From positions 1,240,001 to 1,304,000 of the forward strand of contig JANEZZ010001949.1 of assembly GCA_026122225.1 (NCBI GenBank): DNA of 64,000 nt. Direction: 5' to 3'. The position numbers and the translations under genes are program-made. Shown piece after piece: positions 44,968 to 54,347 of the stretch (positions within the stretch are counted from its first letter, which is position 1; every line of letters starts with the position of its first letter). The stretch comes from Heloderma charlesbogerti (taxonomy: Eukaryota > Chordata > Lepidosauria > Squamata > Helodermatidae). The notes under the pieces are model-generated. The model was not told where the DNA came from, ran no database searches, and saw nothing but the letters and a program-made list of their open reading frames with translations.

Positions 44968-45440
44968 TTGGGCCCGTTTATACATAACAGCAGCAAATCA
45001 TGGGTTAATTAATTAACCCACAATTTGCCACAGTACGTGCCAGGCACATTCTGCAGCCTTTTTGAATATACAGGTTGTTGTGTGACATATGAACCTGGGA
45101 ACAATGACCTTGTTCGCACGTAACGACAACCCAGAGAATGGGTTGTTGCTGAATTGTGGGTGGTTGTTGAATTGTTACATGCAAATCCTGTACTATGGTT
45201 TAACTGTGGATTGTTAACTATGAACAACACAGAGTTTGCAACCCAACAACAAACTATGGGTTCTCTTCCTGGGTTGTTTGTGGTTAACAACCCATAGTTA
45301 AACCATAGTGCTGGGTTTGCACATAACAACAACCCATAGTCTGGGTTGTCATTATGTGTAAACAAGGTCTACTAATTGTAGGTTAGCTGTGGATTGTTTA
45401 ACTCACAATTAACATAATGTCCATGTTCGTACATCACATA
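44968..45440. mobile_element. Nested fold-back element cluster (GGGTTGTT arms)
   Basis: Several inverted pairs are nested: TGGGTTAATTAATTAACCCA near 45001, ACTATGGTTTAACTGTGGAT facing AACCCATAGTTAAACCATAG, and the TGTTCGCACGTAACGACAAC end facing GTTGTCATTATGTGTAAACA. No coding capacity. Probably one element inserted into another of the same family. Confidence 0.6.
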
Positions 45441-45510
45441 GCAACATCCGATTGGCCTGATCAGTGTTTGCGTGTTCAAAACGGCTGCAGAGTGCACACA
45501 GCATACGCTA

Positions 45511-45674
45511 CAGAAAATCATGGGTTAACTTCAGACTCACCTTAAAGACTTACACATTTATTATGGCATAAGCTTTTGTGGACTAGAATCCAGAAAATCA
45601 TAGGTTAATTAACTTCAGAGTCACCTTAAAGACTTGCGCATTTATTATGGCATACGTTTTTGTGGACCAGAGTC
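45511..45674. repeat. Two-unit tandem repeat, ~80-bp period
   Basis: CAGAAAATCATGGGTTAACT begins unit 1 at 45511 and CAGAAAATCATAGGTTAATT begins unit 2 at 45591. Both contain CACCTTAAAGACTT, CATTTATTATGGCATA and TTTTGTGGAC. Unit 2 has a 4-base insertion. Confidence 0.85.
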
Positions 45675-46062
45675 CACTTCTTCAAATCCAATAAGGATAT
45701 TTATCCACAATAATGTCCTAAATAATAGGAGGGAAACATAGTGCTAGCAAACTGTATGGAATCACAGGAACTATATATAATTTGTCTGACTTTCAAATTC
45801 ATTGTGTTCCTATGGTCAAATCCTCCCTTCAGTATTTTCATGCTCACAAGTGACCTTTTGACCTTTCAGACTCCTGGAGCAAGGAAAATAAACATAGTTT
45901 AAGAGTTGTTTTGTGCTTCTTTCCATGCCTAAAGGTATAAAAACAACCACCATCACTATCAGTCATCAGGAGTGTAGCAGCCAAACAAATAGACATTGAC
46001 AGGGCTCACACATAACCTTTCTCATTCACCAGTGCATTTAAATTCTTGGCTTTGGTATCAGA

Positions 46063-46594
46063 TGTCAGGAGCGCCCTAGCTGCTTCTTTCAGTACACTCC
46101 AATAGCCAACTCAAGACACAGACGAAAGGATTCTTTTCAAGGCTTTAATCCTTTTACAACTTAATGACTCTTTCAGATGCTGATCACCAGCGACTAAGCA
46201 ATGAACAGCAGAGTAGCCTATGCTCCGGGTAGGCAGTTGGTCCCCGTTTGAAGGAGAATAACTTGAAGACCCTGAACTTATAGGCTAGGGAGAGATCCTC
46301 CCTCTTTCCCTTGGGTCCACGGGACGCGGCCGTTGCTTGCGTGCTAAACGGGCGCTACGCCTCCTTTCCGTGCCCTCCATCGCTCGTCGCTCTCTGCATC
46401 GCGCGTCTAGCAAGCCCCCCTCCCACACTTTCTCATTGCCAGGGTCACTATCTATCCCAGGAATGCCAGCAGGAGGAATCTCTGCCAGCTGTTGTGCCTG
46501 TGAGGGATGAGCTGGCTCCTCTCCCACGGATTGCTGATCCTCCTCAGAATCAGAACTGCTCTGGGGTTCTATTGGCTCAGTTTCCACCCTGACA
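46063..46594 (-). mobile_element. Solo LTR with 5-bp target-site duplication
   Basis: The 532-bp unit is bounded by TGTCAGG and CCTGACA (TG...CA termini) and flanked on both sides by TCAGA (46058-46062 and 46595-46599). On the minus strand it has a TATA-like CCTATAAGTTC, then ATTAAA as a possible polyadenylation signal and a GT-rich stretch after it, in the order expected for U3-R-U5. No gag, pol or second LTR is adjacent, so internal sequence was lost by LTR-LTR recombination. A 5-bp duplication fits Gypsy/Ty3 or some endogenous retroviruses; the class cannot be settled here. Confidence 0.85.
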
Positions 46595-47584
46595 TCAGAA
46601 TACCAATTTCTGCTTGTTTGAAATGTTAATGTTTTAAAATGCTCTTCTCAATTTTGTGATCATTTTTTTTCTCTCACAGCTGGTATGTTCTCCAACTGTT
46701 ATTGCTATCCTACATTAATGTTAGCATGATTTTGAAGATAACTTGTATTTATCCTACTGAAAGTATAGGCTGAAACATTTCAGAAATTAGATACGGATAA
46801 TTTGGCATTTTCCTTCTTGGACTCAAAAATATTGCTATAGGGTGACCCTGTCTGGAATATAATTTTGAATTTGGTGGAGAAAGTGTATCCAGTATAGTGC
46901 TGCACTGAAATTTTGTTCAAAATTTGAATTTGGCTTTTCGAACTTTAAGCGTTTTCACAGTTCACTTTAGAAAGGACACTTGATCTTTTAAAACTCTTGT
47001 TGAGTCACCTGTCATATCACTCAGACCAGGTGATGTCCCTCCTTGAATCCTTGCCAGGGTCAGATTTGAGAGGTGGGGGCCCTTGCCAAAGTATCCTGGT
47101 GGCCCCTTCCTCTGTCATTGGGCCCTTGTGGGCTTACCTGGCTGCAGTAGCAACACTGGGCTGGTCCTAGCCACCCTTTACATTTCACACAATGCCCCAG
47201 AGGAAAGCTAGGTCAGGAGCATTGTGGAAAATTAAAAGGATGACTAGATCCAGTTGCCTGACACTGCTTGGAATTAGGGCCACAAAAAAAACCTAAGGAG
47301 GGCCCCAGGGTAGTCATCAGCAGTGGGCTCTGCCAGAGCACAGTGGCCTGGCAGTTGCCCAAGGATGCCAGGTGCTACGCCAGCCCTGATTTCTGACACT
47401 GTCTACTCAAACCATTCTGCATCAAGAACAAACTATTTTTTCCTGTTATACCCCTGGAAACAAAATGTTCCCTCCAATTCTACAGTCATCTGTTGCCCTA
47501 AAGTCACTTGCTCCCTTAAATGTCTCCTCTTTTGCTGCTGCTTATGCTTGGAGTTGTCTCCTAGAATATTTATGCATGGCCGGC

Positions 47585-47593
47585 CTTTCCTTC

Positions 47594-47644
<51 letters not shown>
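47585..47644. repeat. (TTTC)n microsatellite
   Basis: About fourteen TTTC units, slightly imperfect at the start. Confidence 0.95.
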
Positions 47645-47645
<1 letters not shown>

Positions 47646-48008
47646 AAACTCTCTCTCAAAGCTCTCCTTTTCTGGGAAGTCTTTATCATAACTCCTTATG
47701 CTTTACCTTGATTGAAGTCTGAAGTACCTTAATTGCACTTGCTCACATTTGCTGACATCTGTTAACTCTTGACTCTTGCCTCATTCTCACTACCCTTCCC
47801 TCTGTTTCTTTCTTGTATCCCCCATTGTTGAGATTTTGATTCCCTGTACAATATATAAGTTTAATAATAAACGTGGATAAATTTCAAGTTAAGTATCAAC
47901 TTGTTAAATCCAGTAGTATGTACACATTTTTTCCTATAGTCTCTAAATTTAACAGCAGCCATGATGGTATGTTGTAGGGGGAAATCGATTAAGGAGGATT
48001 TAAATTTC

Positions 48009-48322
48009 ATAGTATCATAGAATAGTAGGGTTGGAAGGGGCCTATAAGACCATCGAGTCCAACCCCCTGCTCAATGCAGGAATCCAAGTCAGAGCATCCC
48101 CGACAGATGGCTGTCCAGCCTCATCTTGAATGCCTCCAGTGTGGGAGAGCCCACTACCTCCCTAGGTAATTGGTTCCATTGTCATATTGCTCTAACAGTC
48201 CGGAAGTTTCTCTTGATGTTCAGCCGGAATCTGGCTTCCTGTAACTTGAGCCCATTATTCTGTGTCCTGCATTCTAGGATGATCGAGAAGAGATCCCGGC
48301 CTTCCTCTCTATGACAACCTTT
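48009..48322 (-). mobile_element. CR1 LINE 3' end
   Basis: A mirror image of 24090-24394. On the plus strand it begins with the tail (ATAGTATCATAGAATAGTAG, then GGTTGGAAGGGGCCTATAAG) and runs into the reversed coding end (GGTAATTGGTTCCATTGTCA). It is 5'-truncated near the segment for the HREEGQDLF-like residues and sits about 300 bp upstream of LPGAT1 exon 3. Confidence 0.9.
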
Positions 48323-48627
48323 AAAAATTTGAACTTTTGTAAGCAAATTTGAGCTTAAGATAATTTGAGACTGTTTCCCTCCAACTTCATTTCAGTTCTA
48401 ACTGGTCCAAACATTTTTTTTCATGCTTATTCTTTTAAAGTTATAAATTAATGCGGTCTGCTAGAATGTCTCTTGAATGTACATGAGTTGTATTGCTGAA
48501 AAATAAGACTAGTTCTGTCATGCTTAAGGAAATAACGTTGCCTGTATACCAATTTAAATTGCCGTATAATGGTCGTTGGCTTGTATTTTAAATAAGTGGT
48601 TTCTTTCTTTCCCTCTTTTTTAAACAG

Positions 48628-48746
48628 TCATGGAATGGGGAGATGATGTTAAAACAATATCAGAAGATGAAGCTGTGATGCTGGTGAACCATCAGGCAAC
48701 AGGAGATGTTTGTACTCTAATGATGTGCCTTCAGGACAAAGGCACG
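48628..48746 (+). CDS. LPGAT1: LPGAT1 exon 3, residues 80-119
   Basis: It starts after TTTTTTAAACAG with TC, completing the split valine codon, then ATGGAATGGGGAGATG. It encodes MEWGDDVKTISEDEAVMLVN, then HQATGDVCTLMMCLQDKGT. Acyltransferase motif I is NHQATGD: His101 is the catalytic base and Asp106 its partner in the HX4D signature. The exon ends exactly at a codon border (ACG) before GTATGCTG. All phases agree with exons 2 and 4. A CR1 remnant lies just upstream in the intron, but splice signals are intact. Confidence 0.97.
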
Positions 48747-49560
48747 GTATGCTGTTTTTGTATGTACCATTGCTATATCCTGGGCAGGTCCTCTTGGAAT
48801 TTTCTCAGGACTGTAACAATGGAAGGCACATGGACTTTTGGCAGTGGAAAGTACTCAGCTCTGGGACACAAATCTATATCCATCCAACATTTTAATGCCC
48901 CTTCTCCCCTACAGTTTAGCCCACATCCTGCAAATGCCTTGGAAGAAAGGCACACAAATACCACAGGTGTTTGCAGGCCAGAAAATGTTTAAAACAGTTC
49001 AGGTGGCCCAGGAAAGTAAAGGATTCAGGGGAAAGCGCAAATAAATATTTAACTTGTGCTTGTCAGCAGAGTTGTTTAAATTGCATAGTTAATGTTGCCC
49101 CAAATACAAAAGAATGGGCATTCAAGGAAAGTAAAAACACTCTTTATTTTTGCTTTTGTGTACTGGAAACAATGGCTGCCACATAGAACACAATTCATTG
49201 CTCTAGTCTTTTATTATAAAATATTCTTATATCTTAACGCTGCATATAGATGATGAAATAGAAACAGTGCACTTCACCATTATCTTCAGTTTTGATAGTG
49301 AGAGCTGGTCTGCGAACAGTAAATGTTTGGGAATGATTATGATCTTTACTTCTGAGGCTGATTGTAGCTTAAGACAGATTTGACTTTAAAATCAGGAACA
49401 TTTGCTTTAGTATTTAATTTTATTTCTACTTAGCACAAGGCTATATAATTGTATACATGCTAACCATGTACTTGAAAAGATATCTGAACTATTAAAAATG
49501 GATGTGTCAGGAAATTGTTTTGAAAGTTAATATTAAAACGAAATTGTTTTCAATTTCAGT

Positions 49561-50065
49561 GGGATTCTACAAGGTTCTGTTTTGTCCCTTATACTTTTTA
49601 ATATCTACATTAAACTGCTGGGGCAAGTCATTCAGAGGTTTGGACTGAGGTGTTATCAGTATGCAGATGACACTCAGCTTTACGTTTCATTTCCATCTAC
49701 TCATCCTAGGGAGAATCAGCGGCCCTGCTTGTGTGCCCAACTGTCTAAGCAATTAGGCTAGTGGGCAAAAGGGATAGGCCCTTCTTAGTAGTTGCTCCCT
49801 GCTTGTGGAACTCAGTTCCAACAGATGTCCACCAGGTTCCATCATTACAGGCCTTCATGTGGGCCATAAAGACCTACCTGTTTACCTTGGCCTCTGACTT
49901 GAGTTAGGACTTCATTGAGTGCCATTGTGCATATGGTGCTATACCATTGTAATTGTTAATTTTGATTTTTATTATTTTTTATCATTGTTTTGTTTTGTGG
50001 TTTTAAAATTCTGTGCTGCCTTCAGAGGGTACTTTCTAAATAGACAGCTTATAAATCTTTTAATT
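49561..50065 (+). mobile_element. L2-type LINE fragment with internal deletion
   Basis: TCTACAAGGTTCTGTTTTGT matches the GVPQGSILSP region, and AGTATGCAGATGACACTCAG is the YADD box. After about 49720 the sequence jumps to the C-terminal part and 3'UTR, so several hundred bases are missing. Frames are broken. Confidence 0.75.
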
Positions 50066-50184
50066 ATAGTATCATTTTGTATCATATACCAGTAGGGCAA
50101 GATTTAAGCTAAATTAAGTTAATCTGTCTCTTAAACAATAATGAAATACTAACTGTTCATTCAATAAATAATACCAATAAAACA

Positions 50185-50369
50185 TGTAGGTACTTCGGAA
50201 ATTGCCTTGTCAGACCTTTCGTCCATCTAGCCCAATATTGTCTGCTCTGACTGGCAGCTCTCCGGGGCTTTATTCTTAGGTTTCTCCTAGCATCTTGTAG
50301 CTGCAGATAACACAGATTGAACCCAGGATCTTCTGCATGCAAAGCGATATGTGCTACCACTGATCCATA
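50185..50369 (-). mobile_element. tRNA-Ala-like SINE
   Basis: Minus strand: ATGGATCAGTGGTAGCACAT, then GCTTTGCATGCAGAAGATCC, then the B-box GGGTTCAATC. The body has GAGCTGCCAGTCAGAGCAGA and GGGCTAGATGGACGAAAGGT. Best-preserved tRNA-like head of the three copies. Confidence 0.8.
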
Positions 50370-51290
50370 ACACTGAAAATCAAGGATAGGAACAGAAAGT
50401 TGTTTGAGGGAACAAAAATAAGCTAGGTATAATCTTATCTAAACTCTTGTAACTGTCTGTCTTTAAAATGTTGTACGGTTCTTTGGGATAGAGAGGTGAC
50501 CCCTAAATATAAATAAATAAGGAAATAATTAAATGCTCTTAAAATTACTTTAACAAATGCAATTGTATTATATAAGTTTTAGAACTAGATTCATTTTGAT
50601 TACATTTATTTTCTCATATCAGAATAAGATATTTAGCCAGCACAAGTGGCAGCACTATATTTACTACAGCACACAGACACACCGTCACACAGACATATGT
50701 AATTCTCTTTGTGTTTTATGTATTAACTGTATGCTTAATACAGTTATTGTTTCTTTTCTAATGGGAGAAATGTACACCACAAAATATGGATTTCTTGTTC
50801 ACAGCTTTAGAATATTACTTTGAGGTGGAATGGCTGGATGTTGATCAATAACTGGATTAATGAAGATCCTGAATTTTCTGTCCAGAAGGCTCACAATTTG
50901 GGAACCTATTTATATACTATGAATTTCCTGCACAGAAACTGCCTAGACACAATGTGCTTTCTTACAGGAAAAAGCATGAACATTCTTGCATGTGTCCCTT
51001 TTCACTGCAGATTTGTATCCAGGGAAGCTGGTGGTGATGGTCATAGTTCCCCATCACTTATACGTGCAGCAAAGCAGATGTGGGCAAGTGACACATGTAA
51101 CTTCTTAATGTGGTCTTCAGATTTTCTTATTCAAAGATGCCACAAATACAATAGATAGAACGTGTAAAGGCATGTTTCAGGTAGCTATAGGGACATTGAC
51201 TTACTCCTTGCCAGAGATTTTGTATTTCAAAACTTGCTTCCCAAATTGTACATCTGCACAGGTATTTTAAAATTAAATACTCTCTAAATC

Positions 51291-51422
51291 AGGGGTGGGA
51301 AAGCTGCAGGCCTCCAAATGTTGTTGGATTCCAAATCCCATCAGCCACAATCACCATGACCAAGGGTTGTGATGATGAGAGTTGTAGTCCAACTGCATTT
51401 GGAAGATCGTAGGTTCCCCACA
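51291..51422. mobile_element. Hairpin MITE, diverged
   Basis: AGGGGTGGGAAAGCTGCAGG ... AATCCCATCAGCC faces AGTTGTAGTCCAACTGCATT ... GGTTCCCCA. It has the layout of the 7071-7204 element with degraded ends. Confidence 0.55.
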
Positions 51423-52109
51423 TATGCTTTAAGTGGATGCCTCCTCCTTTTTAAATCAGAATAATTCATACAGTTAAAAATATGATTAATATATTTCATT
51501 GCATAGGTGCTATTCTTGTATAGTTTGTTTTCTGGAAAGCCCATTTTCACTTGGAATTTTCTTGTATATTCCCTTGTGCTCTCTCTTGCAAGAGAGAAAG
51601 CATGAACTCAAAGGAAAAGTTCAATTGAAAATAAGGATTATTTAAACTCATTGCTGTTAAACACCTTTAATAGATAATTGGAAGTGGCTTTTTAAAAAAT
51701 AAGAATTTCCCAAGGTGATTAACAAACAGAAATCAAATCTGTTGTTTTTCTGTAAAATGAAAATGGGGAAGAATGTGAAGAATGTAGAGATGGGGTGGAA
51801 ATAGCATGCTGCTAAATTATGATCCTGCAAATAAGCCCGTATTGAAAGCTAATAGGCTTTTAATGGTAACATTTGTACATGAGTATCTCAAAGGGCAGCA
51901 TTTATAGTTAATCTTCTTCTTAGTAAGAAAAATGGATTTCTGTCCACTTTCATATATTGGCTTGTATATTTGTTGGAAAGCACATGCAGACGCGTACACG
52001 TGTGTGTGAGTGTGTGTAGCTGTAGATATTAAATATAGCAGCCTGTTTCTGAAATTGTTTTTCTTTGTATGCAGAATGCACTGACAAGTTCTTATCTGAA
52101 CTTTCCCAG

Positions 52110-52205
52110 GTTGTTCGTCAGATGATGTGGCTGATGGATCATATTTTTAAATATACAAACTTTGGAATTGTATCTCTAATTCATGGAGACTTCTTTATAA
52201 GACAG
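52110..52205 (+). CDS. LPGAT1: LPGAT1 exon 4, residues 120-151
   Basis: An exact 96-base, 32-codon exon between CTTTCCCAG and GTAATGG, encoding [20 protein letters not shown], then [12 protein letters not shown]. The HGDFFIRQ block (residues 144-151) corresponds to acyltransferase motif II, which shapes the glycerol-phosphate/acceptor site. The exon is too short to stand out as an open frame and was placed by protein family similarity plus splice sites. It keeps frame with exons 3 and 5. Confidence 0.96.
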
Positions 52206-52423
52206 GTAATGGCTAATAATGTATTAGAGGCATAATTTGCTTTTCAGATATTCTGCTATATAATTTGCTATGGCAGATAGCCAAAATATCTAAAATATTT
52301 CTACAGTGGACCTCAGCACTGAACAAATTGTTCATTTCCAAATTAATGTTTCAGAGTCATAGAAGATCAAGGAGAATGTGGGGAGATAGATGTACGTGAA
52401 AAGCTTGACAACAGCTTTCACAA

Positions 52424-52645
52424 CACCATGGTTTGTTGTTACGAGCAGGCACAAGCCTCTGGCTCACACACTCCCGCCTCCCATTGCACACCAGGCTTAG
52501 AATCTTCTGATCTTGGTTTGCCACAAACCTTGGTTTGTTGGGTTTGGACAGCATGGCAAACTATGGCTTGCCACAACCTGGGTTCAGTAGCTTCTAATCT
52601 TTGGTGCACAAGCATGTGAGCCTGAGCCTTCTTTGCATAACACCA
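52424..52645. mobile_element. Fold-back element (CATGGTTTGTTGTTACGAG)
   Basis: The arms share CAAACCATGG/CCTTGGTTTG and GGCTCACACACTCCCGCC versus TGCACAAGCATGTGAGCC. It ends with CTTTGCATAACACCAA. A repeated TTGCCACAA lies in the middle. Diverged. Confidence 0.4.
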
Positions 52646-52965
52646 ACTCATTGCTTGGCATTATAGCTTCTATATATTAGACACTGCCTGTTTTTCCAGA
52701 CTCTTCTTGGAACCACAGAGGGTTAGGGCTTTTTGCTTCCTAAAATGATCAGGGTGCCCCAAATTTGATTATGTACCAAAATTCCCATTCCATATTTATG
52801 TGATAGATCCATGCGTTTGTAGGTAAAGCTGTGAGACTGTCAAATGGGCAACCTTTTGTAGTATATATTCTCAGATCCTTGCTTCTTGCTGGGGTTCTTG
52901 CTCAGTTGTACAGCTCAGAAACCATATCTCTGCTTCCCATAAATCAACCTTGTGAAACTTACAAA

Positions 52966-53110
52966 TTTATTTATTTACTTACTGCATTTCTATACTGCCC
53001 CATAACTAAAGCTGTCTGGGTGGGTCACAAAAATTAAAACCTCAAGGTACAGTATAAAACAATATAAAAGCTTAAAACTACAATATAAAAGTATAACCAG
53101 AATAAAACCT
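52966..53110 (-). mobile_element. L2-type LINE 3'-end fragment
   Basis: TTTATTTATTTACTTACTGC, then ATTTCTATACTGCCCCATAA and CTAAAGCTGTCTGGGTGGGT is the reverse complement of the L2 tail at 36.15-36.22 kb. It is followed by AT-rich 3'UTR. Confidence 0.75.
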
Positions 53111-54109
53111 AGCAGTAATGCAGAGATTTAAAATACAGATTTAAAACAAGACAGCAAATTTGTCAGTTTCACCTGCACAGTAGAAAAATAAGCAGAGTTT
53201 CCCAGATCTGACAACTTTAGTAGGTTTATAGTCTTTTCAGGATGAATGTCTTCATGTAATTATCGTTAGATTAGCAAATCATAAGGTTACATAATCATAA
53301 CCGAGGCTGTGCATATCCCCCCCACCAAAATATTATTCGATACAGCATTTAGCTTCCTGAGAATCTCAGCTTTCTTTCTTGTTTATTAAAAAAGCATCTA
53401 GCTCTTATGAATATGCAGATAGGTTTGAAAGTATGTGGGTAATAACATAATGAGCGTTCAGTGACCACAGCAGGGGCCAAGCAAGATATCTAGTAGTTTG
53501 GGTAGGGAGGGAGGTGCTAGGATTTCAGTGCCCTATCTAGCTCTTTGCTTCACCTCACGACTAGCAAAAGGAGGATAATGCAAAATAAGTAAATATATTA
53601 AATTTGCAGAATCGGTATGAAGTGCAGAATTGGGATTTTGTGTTTTTATATAGATCTAATTCCCTCTGTTTCGGATATTCAGTTGCTTATGTACCTAAAA
53701 CAGTACCATCCCCATAGAAGAGGGATGTATTAACAGGCTCAGATTCTGTGAAATCCAAGGTTTACAGAAGTACAAAAAAAGTTAGAAACCCTAATGGGGG
53801 GAACCCAAGATCAGCCCATTGAGGAATGAGCATGCTGTATAGCCGTGGGGGGGGGGGTGAAAATTGGTTGGGAGGTGAATGAAATGGAGTGTTATGGAGG
53901 AGGACATGGCTGAGTGACTGAAATACTGAACAGAAGCACTCCACACAGCAAGATTTTGTTGCAGGTCCTTCTTGTAAATATATAAGCTGGAAGCTGCCTT
54001 GCCATTTTTTGGCAGAGCGGCGGGGGCGGGGGTTAGATAAAATCAAATAATTTCCTGCACTTCCTCCAAGGAAGGTTGGCATATATAATTCTCCCCCCCA
54101 CCACCACTT

Positions 54110-54172
54110 TTTAAAAAATCTGCACAACTACCTGTGAAGTAGAAACTGTTTAAAAAATCTGCACAACTACCT
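54110..54172. repeat. 24-bp direct repeat pair
   Basis: TTTAAAAAATCTGCACAACT, then ACCT occurs at 54110-54133 and again at 54149-54172, separated by 15 bases. A recent local duplication or slippage product beside a SINE. Confidence 0.85.
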
Positions 54173-54311
54173 TAGCTCAGTACTTCCTACAGTGACTGGC
54201 AGAAGTCTTTCCCGGTGGTGATCCTTCAGAACCTTTTAACTGGAGATGCTAGGGGTTGAATCTGGAACTTTCACTCTGCAAAATGTGTGCTCTGTCACTG
54301 ACATATGGCTT
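54172..54311 (-). mobile_element. tRNA-Ala-like SINE, old
   Basis: Minus strand: CCATATGTCAGTGACAGAGC, CACATTTTGCAGAGTGAAAG, a degenerate B-box and ACTTCTGCCAGTCACTGTAG. More diverged than the 50.2 kb copy. Confidence 0.6.
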
Positions 54312-54347
54312 CTCTCGATTTCTCCAAATACTTTCTCTTCGGGAAGT

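Larger units (their letters stand above)
22269..48627 (+). other. LPGAT1: LPGAT1 intron 2 (26.4 kb)
   Basis: GTAAGAG donor and TTTTTTAAACAG acceptor. The stretches between the elements listed separately (22.3-23.4, 24.4-25.6, 28.0-29.9, 30.2-32.2, 32.7-34.0, 36.2-37.0, 37.2-38.9, 39.1-42.1, 42.4-43.2, 43.4-44.9, 45.7-46.0, 46.6-47.5 and 47.7-48.0 kb) are AT-rich and show no gene that I can support. No host exon is recognised inside it. Confidence 0.9.
48747..52109 (+). other. LPGAT1: LPGAT1 intron 3 (3.4 kb)
   Basis: GTATGC donor and CTTTCCCAG acceptor. It contains an L2 fragment, a tRNA-Ala-like SINE and a hairpin MITE. The rest (48.75-49.56, 50.4-51.3 and 51.4-52.1 kb) shows no gene. Confidence 0.9.

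Noticed and set aside
44968..45440. CRISPR-like array, because of recurring ACAACCCATAG and TATGGGTTGT words
   Set aside because: The words are inverted, irregularly spaced and part of nested palindromes in a vertebrate intron. There are no equal spacers and no cas genes.
46285..46587. 100-codon frame on the minus strand (acidic start, basic end)
   Set aside because: It lies wholly inside the solo LTR in the U3-like part. A chance frame is more likely than a gene.
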